From NCBI RefSeq assembly GCF_016919065.1, contig NZ_JAFFQA010000010.1, positions 1 to 64,000 of the forward strand: a DNA stretch of 64,000 nt. The letters are read 5' to 3'. The notes under the pieces were generated by a model. That model ran no database searches, was not told the DNA's origin, and saw only the letters and a program-made list of their open reading frames with translations. Every line of letters starts with the position of its first letter. The first letter of the stretch is position 1. Of the stretch, positions 62,565 through 64,000 are shown piece by piece. The stretch is from Desulfobulbus rhabdoformis (GTDB taxonomy: Bacteria > Desulfobacterota > Desulfobulbia > Desulfobulbales > Desulfobulbaceae). The position numbers and the translations under genes are program-made.

Positions 62565-63634
62565 GGGTTTGCTGTGCGTGTACACGTTGGGGGTAAAATG
62601 GTATCAATCCCTTCAATGCCATAAAGAGAGGCCTCTTGGGCAAAGCGATCGTCAACCAATCCTTCTATGTCATCGCTTTGGCTGAGCTCATAATGCACCA
62701 TGAGTTTCGCCATCTGCTTCAACTCGTCTGCTTTAGGAATGTACCGATCAAAAACGACCCTGTTATGTTTTGGAGTGGTCAACGCGTAAGTGACCAGCTC
62801 TGGGGATTGATTCCAGTAGGAGGCCGCAATTTCGGCGGCAGAAGCAAGATTATCCTGCGCCCACAACCCTGAACGAACCGCCCCTTGCACCAGTTGCTCG
62901 ACCAGCTTGGGGTGAGCGTCGATAAAGGACTGCTTGACCAACATGACATTGCAGATGAAGTCTGGCCAGATATCCTCAACATAGAAAAGGGAATGAGACT
63001 GCCCGTTTTGCAGGGTCCTGGCGGCAAAGGGTTCTCCCACAAAATACGCGTCCAGCGATCCGGAAATGAGCGCTGCAGGCATATCAGGAGGGTTCATTTC
63101 CACAATTTTAACTGTATCACCCAGGTGATTTGATTCTGCAAGCTGGCGCAGGCTCAGATTGTGGCCTGAGTAGCGCATGGGCACGGCCACAGTTCGTCCA
63201 GCGAGGTCCGAGATGGAACGTGCTTGAAGATCGGCCCTGGCGACTAAAGTGCTTTCGTGACGGTTACCGATATACACCACCTTAACATCCTCTCCCTGCT
63301 GTTTGAGAACAATGGCCAGGGGCGCAATGATAAAGGCGGCTTCGATATTTCCATCACGCAGGGCTTCAGCCATTTCGGCGAAGGAAGCAAATTTCAGTGC
63401 AGAAAAACGAATATCAGAGTCTTCCTGGGAGGCATAATCAAGCAATGGCGCGGCCATGTTGGTTATGACTGGCATATAGCCCATATGGACAATTGGACGG
63501 CTGCCTTTCGATTGAAAGTTGAGCTGATAGTGGAGTAGGCTGATGAGCAGCAACCAGCCAAGAGCAATGAGGGGAACACGCACCGCTGCCGGAATTGTGT
63601 TACGCAGGCTGTTTCTTAAAGCGTCACACCGCAT
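62561..63634 (-). CDS. NrtA/SsuA-like ABC substrate-binding protein, membrane-anchored
   Basis: 357 residues. One uncleaved-looking helix at 19-38 (VRVPLIALGWLLLISLLHYQ) with no lipobox, then a type 2 binding-protein fold: VHMGYMPVITNMAAPLLDYA, AFIIAPLAIVLKQQGEDVKV, AGRTVAVPMRYSGHNL, SGSLDAYFVGEPFAAR. This is the nitrate/sulfonate/taurine group (COG0715), ligand unknown. GGAG precedes ATG 63634, which lies in the end of the ATPase gene. Confidence 0.85.
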   Translation of the reverse strand: MRCDALRNSLRNTIPAAVRVPLIALGWLLLISLLHYQLNFQSKGSRPIVHMGYMPVITNMAAPLLDYASQEDSDIRFSALKFASFAEMAEALRDGNIEAAFIIAPLAIVLKQQGEDVKVVYIGNRHESTLVARADLQARSISDLAGRTVAVPMRYSGHNLSLRQLAESNHLGDTVKIVEMNPPDMPAALISGSLDAYFVGEPFAARTLQNGQSHSLFYVEDIWPDFICNVMLVKQSFIDAHPKLVEQLVQGAVRSGLWAQDNLASAAEIAASYWNQSPELVTYALTTPKHNRVVFDRYIPKADELKQMAKLMVHYELSQSDDIEGLVDDRFAQEASLYGIEGIDTILPPTCTRTANP

Positions 63635-64000
63635 CCGGTACTCCCAACATGAAAAAGATTTCTCTGCGGAGTTCGACCAGTTCCGGTTCGCTCGTGATCT
63701 TTCGCGGATGGGGATAGGTCAGCTTACGGCTTAAGAGGACAGTTGCCGGACGTCCACCTAAGATGACGATACGATCCCCCATGACTAGGGCGTCATCAAT
63801 ATCATGGGTCACAAAGAGAACAGATTTTTCAGTGTAGAGGTGCATCATGACAACCTCTTCACGCATACGCATATGGGTGAGAAAATCAAGGCCTGTAAAA
63901 GGTTCGTCCATAAACAGGGTTTTGGGGTCCACTGCCAATGCGCGAGCAAGTTCGGCCCTCCGTTGCATGCCTCCGGAAAGCTCATAAGGATATCGGGATT
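63624..64000 (-). CDS. ABC transporter ATP-binding protein, 3' part
   Basis: C-terminal about 124 residues of a NrtD/SsuB-type ATPase, cut by the right edge. Visible: signature YELSGGMQRRAELARALAVD, Walker B TLFMDEPFTGLD, switch His in LFVTHDIDDALVMGDRI, and the domain end REIFFMLG. Its stop overlaps the binding-protein start by 11 bp. The permease gene should lie beyond the window. Confidence 0.92.
   Translation of the reverse strand, partial: SRYPYELSGGMQRRAELARALAVDPKTLFMDEPFTGLDFLTHMRMREEVVMMHLYTEKSVLFVTHDIDDALVMGDRIVILGGRPATVLLSRKLTYPHPRKITSEPELVELRREIFFMLGVPDAV

Noticed and set aside
1..64000. CRISPR arrays, tRNA or rRNA genes, phage integration sites
   Set aside because: No regularly spaced direct repeats and no tRNA T-arm or rRNA signatures were found by eye; a tRNA scan would settle it.

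Overview
The window looks like chromosome of a strictly anaerobic deltaproteobacterium (Desulfobacterota), most like the Desulfobulbales. This is inferred from gene content and protein flavour, not from a marker-gene search. The pointers are a complete methylmalonyl-CoA module (mutase, epimerase, MeaB chaperone, PduO-type adenosyltransferase and a glutaconate-type CoA-transferase pair) as in propionate-metabolising sulfate reducers, a stand-alone GltA/GltD-type oxidoreductase, a small c-type cytochrome, an anaerobic ribonucleotide reductase relic and a three-gene PntAA/PntAB/PntB transhydrogenase. No tRNA, rRNA or CRISPR array was seen.

Layout. 1-1.6 kb: 5' part of dnaX (minus) behind the small SRP RNA gene. 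1.7-9.8 kb: methylmalonyl-CoA genes (minus), then a divergent adenosyltransferase/flavoprotein pair. 10-16 kb: GltA-like oxidoreductase, geranylgeranyl-reductase-like flavoprotein, a two-haem-motif membrane peptide, PEP synthase regulator, polysaccharide deacetylase, a 55-residue zinc-ribbon protein and a CYTH protein. 16-23 kb: secreted protein, mpl, pnt operon, ribB with an FMN riboswitch. 23-34 kb: D,D-carboxypeptidase, two small proteins, a flavodoxin-like protein, a KtrAB/Trk potassium system with a HAMP-ended membrane protein, YibE/F protein, alkaline phosphatase. 34-36 kb: ArsR regulator, SO_0444-type metal permease, Crp/Fnr regulator. 36-53 kb: PBP1C plus giant alpha-2-macroglobulin, nucleotide-sugar dehydrogenase, queDE, trmN6, YifB ATPase, modE-modABC.

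53.3-60.8 kb is an accessory junkyard: a 3' relic of an IS1595-type transposase, fragments of an rhs gene, a decayed REP-associated tyrosine transposase, an Rhs C-terminal toxin-like cassette with a small lipoprotein next to it, a large TPR protein and a collapsed nrdD. 60.8-64 kb holds an overlapping operon coding for an ABC ATPase, a membrane-anchored NrtA/SsuA-like binding protein, a PilZ protein and a zinc-ribbon/receiver/CheB-like protein whose CheB catalytic residues are all replaced.

Two families of short inverted-repeat elements are scattered through the window. Family B (AGGGTGTCTTGAATAATT ends) occurs about seven times. One copy runs directly into the 3' end of the IS1595 transposase relic, and three copies begin inside the stop codon of the preceding gene. 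Family A (CCTGAATCCGTGA ends) occurs about four times, and one copy supplies the stop codon of the HAMP protein. These elements, the degenerate CheB cassette and the Rhs/JAMM-like tip are the most unusual things here.
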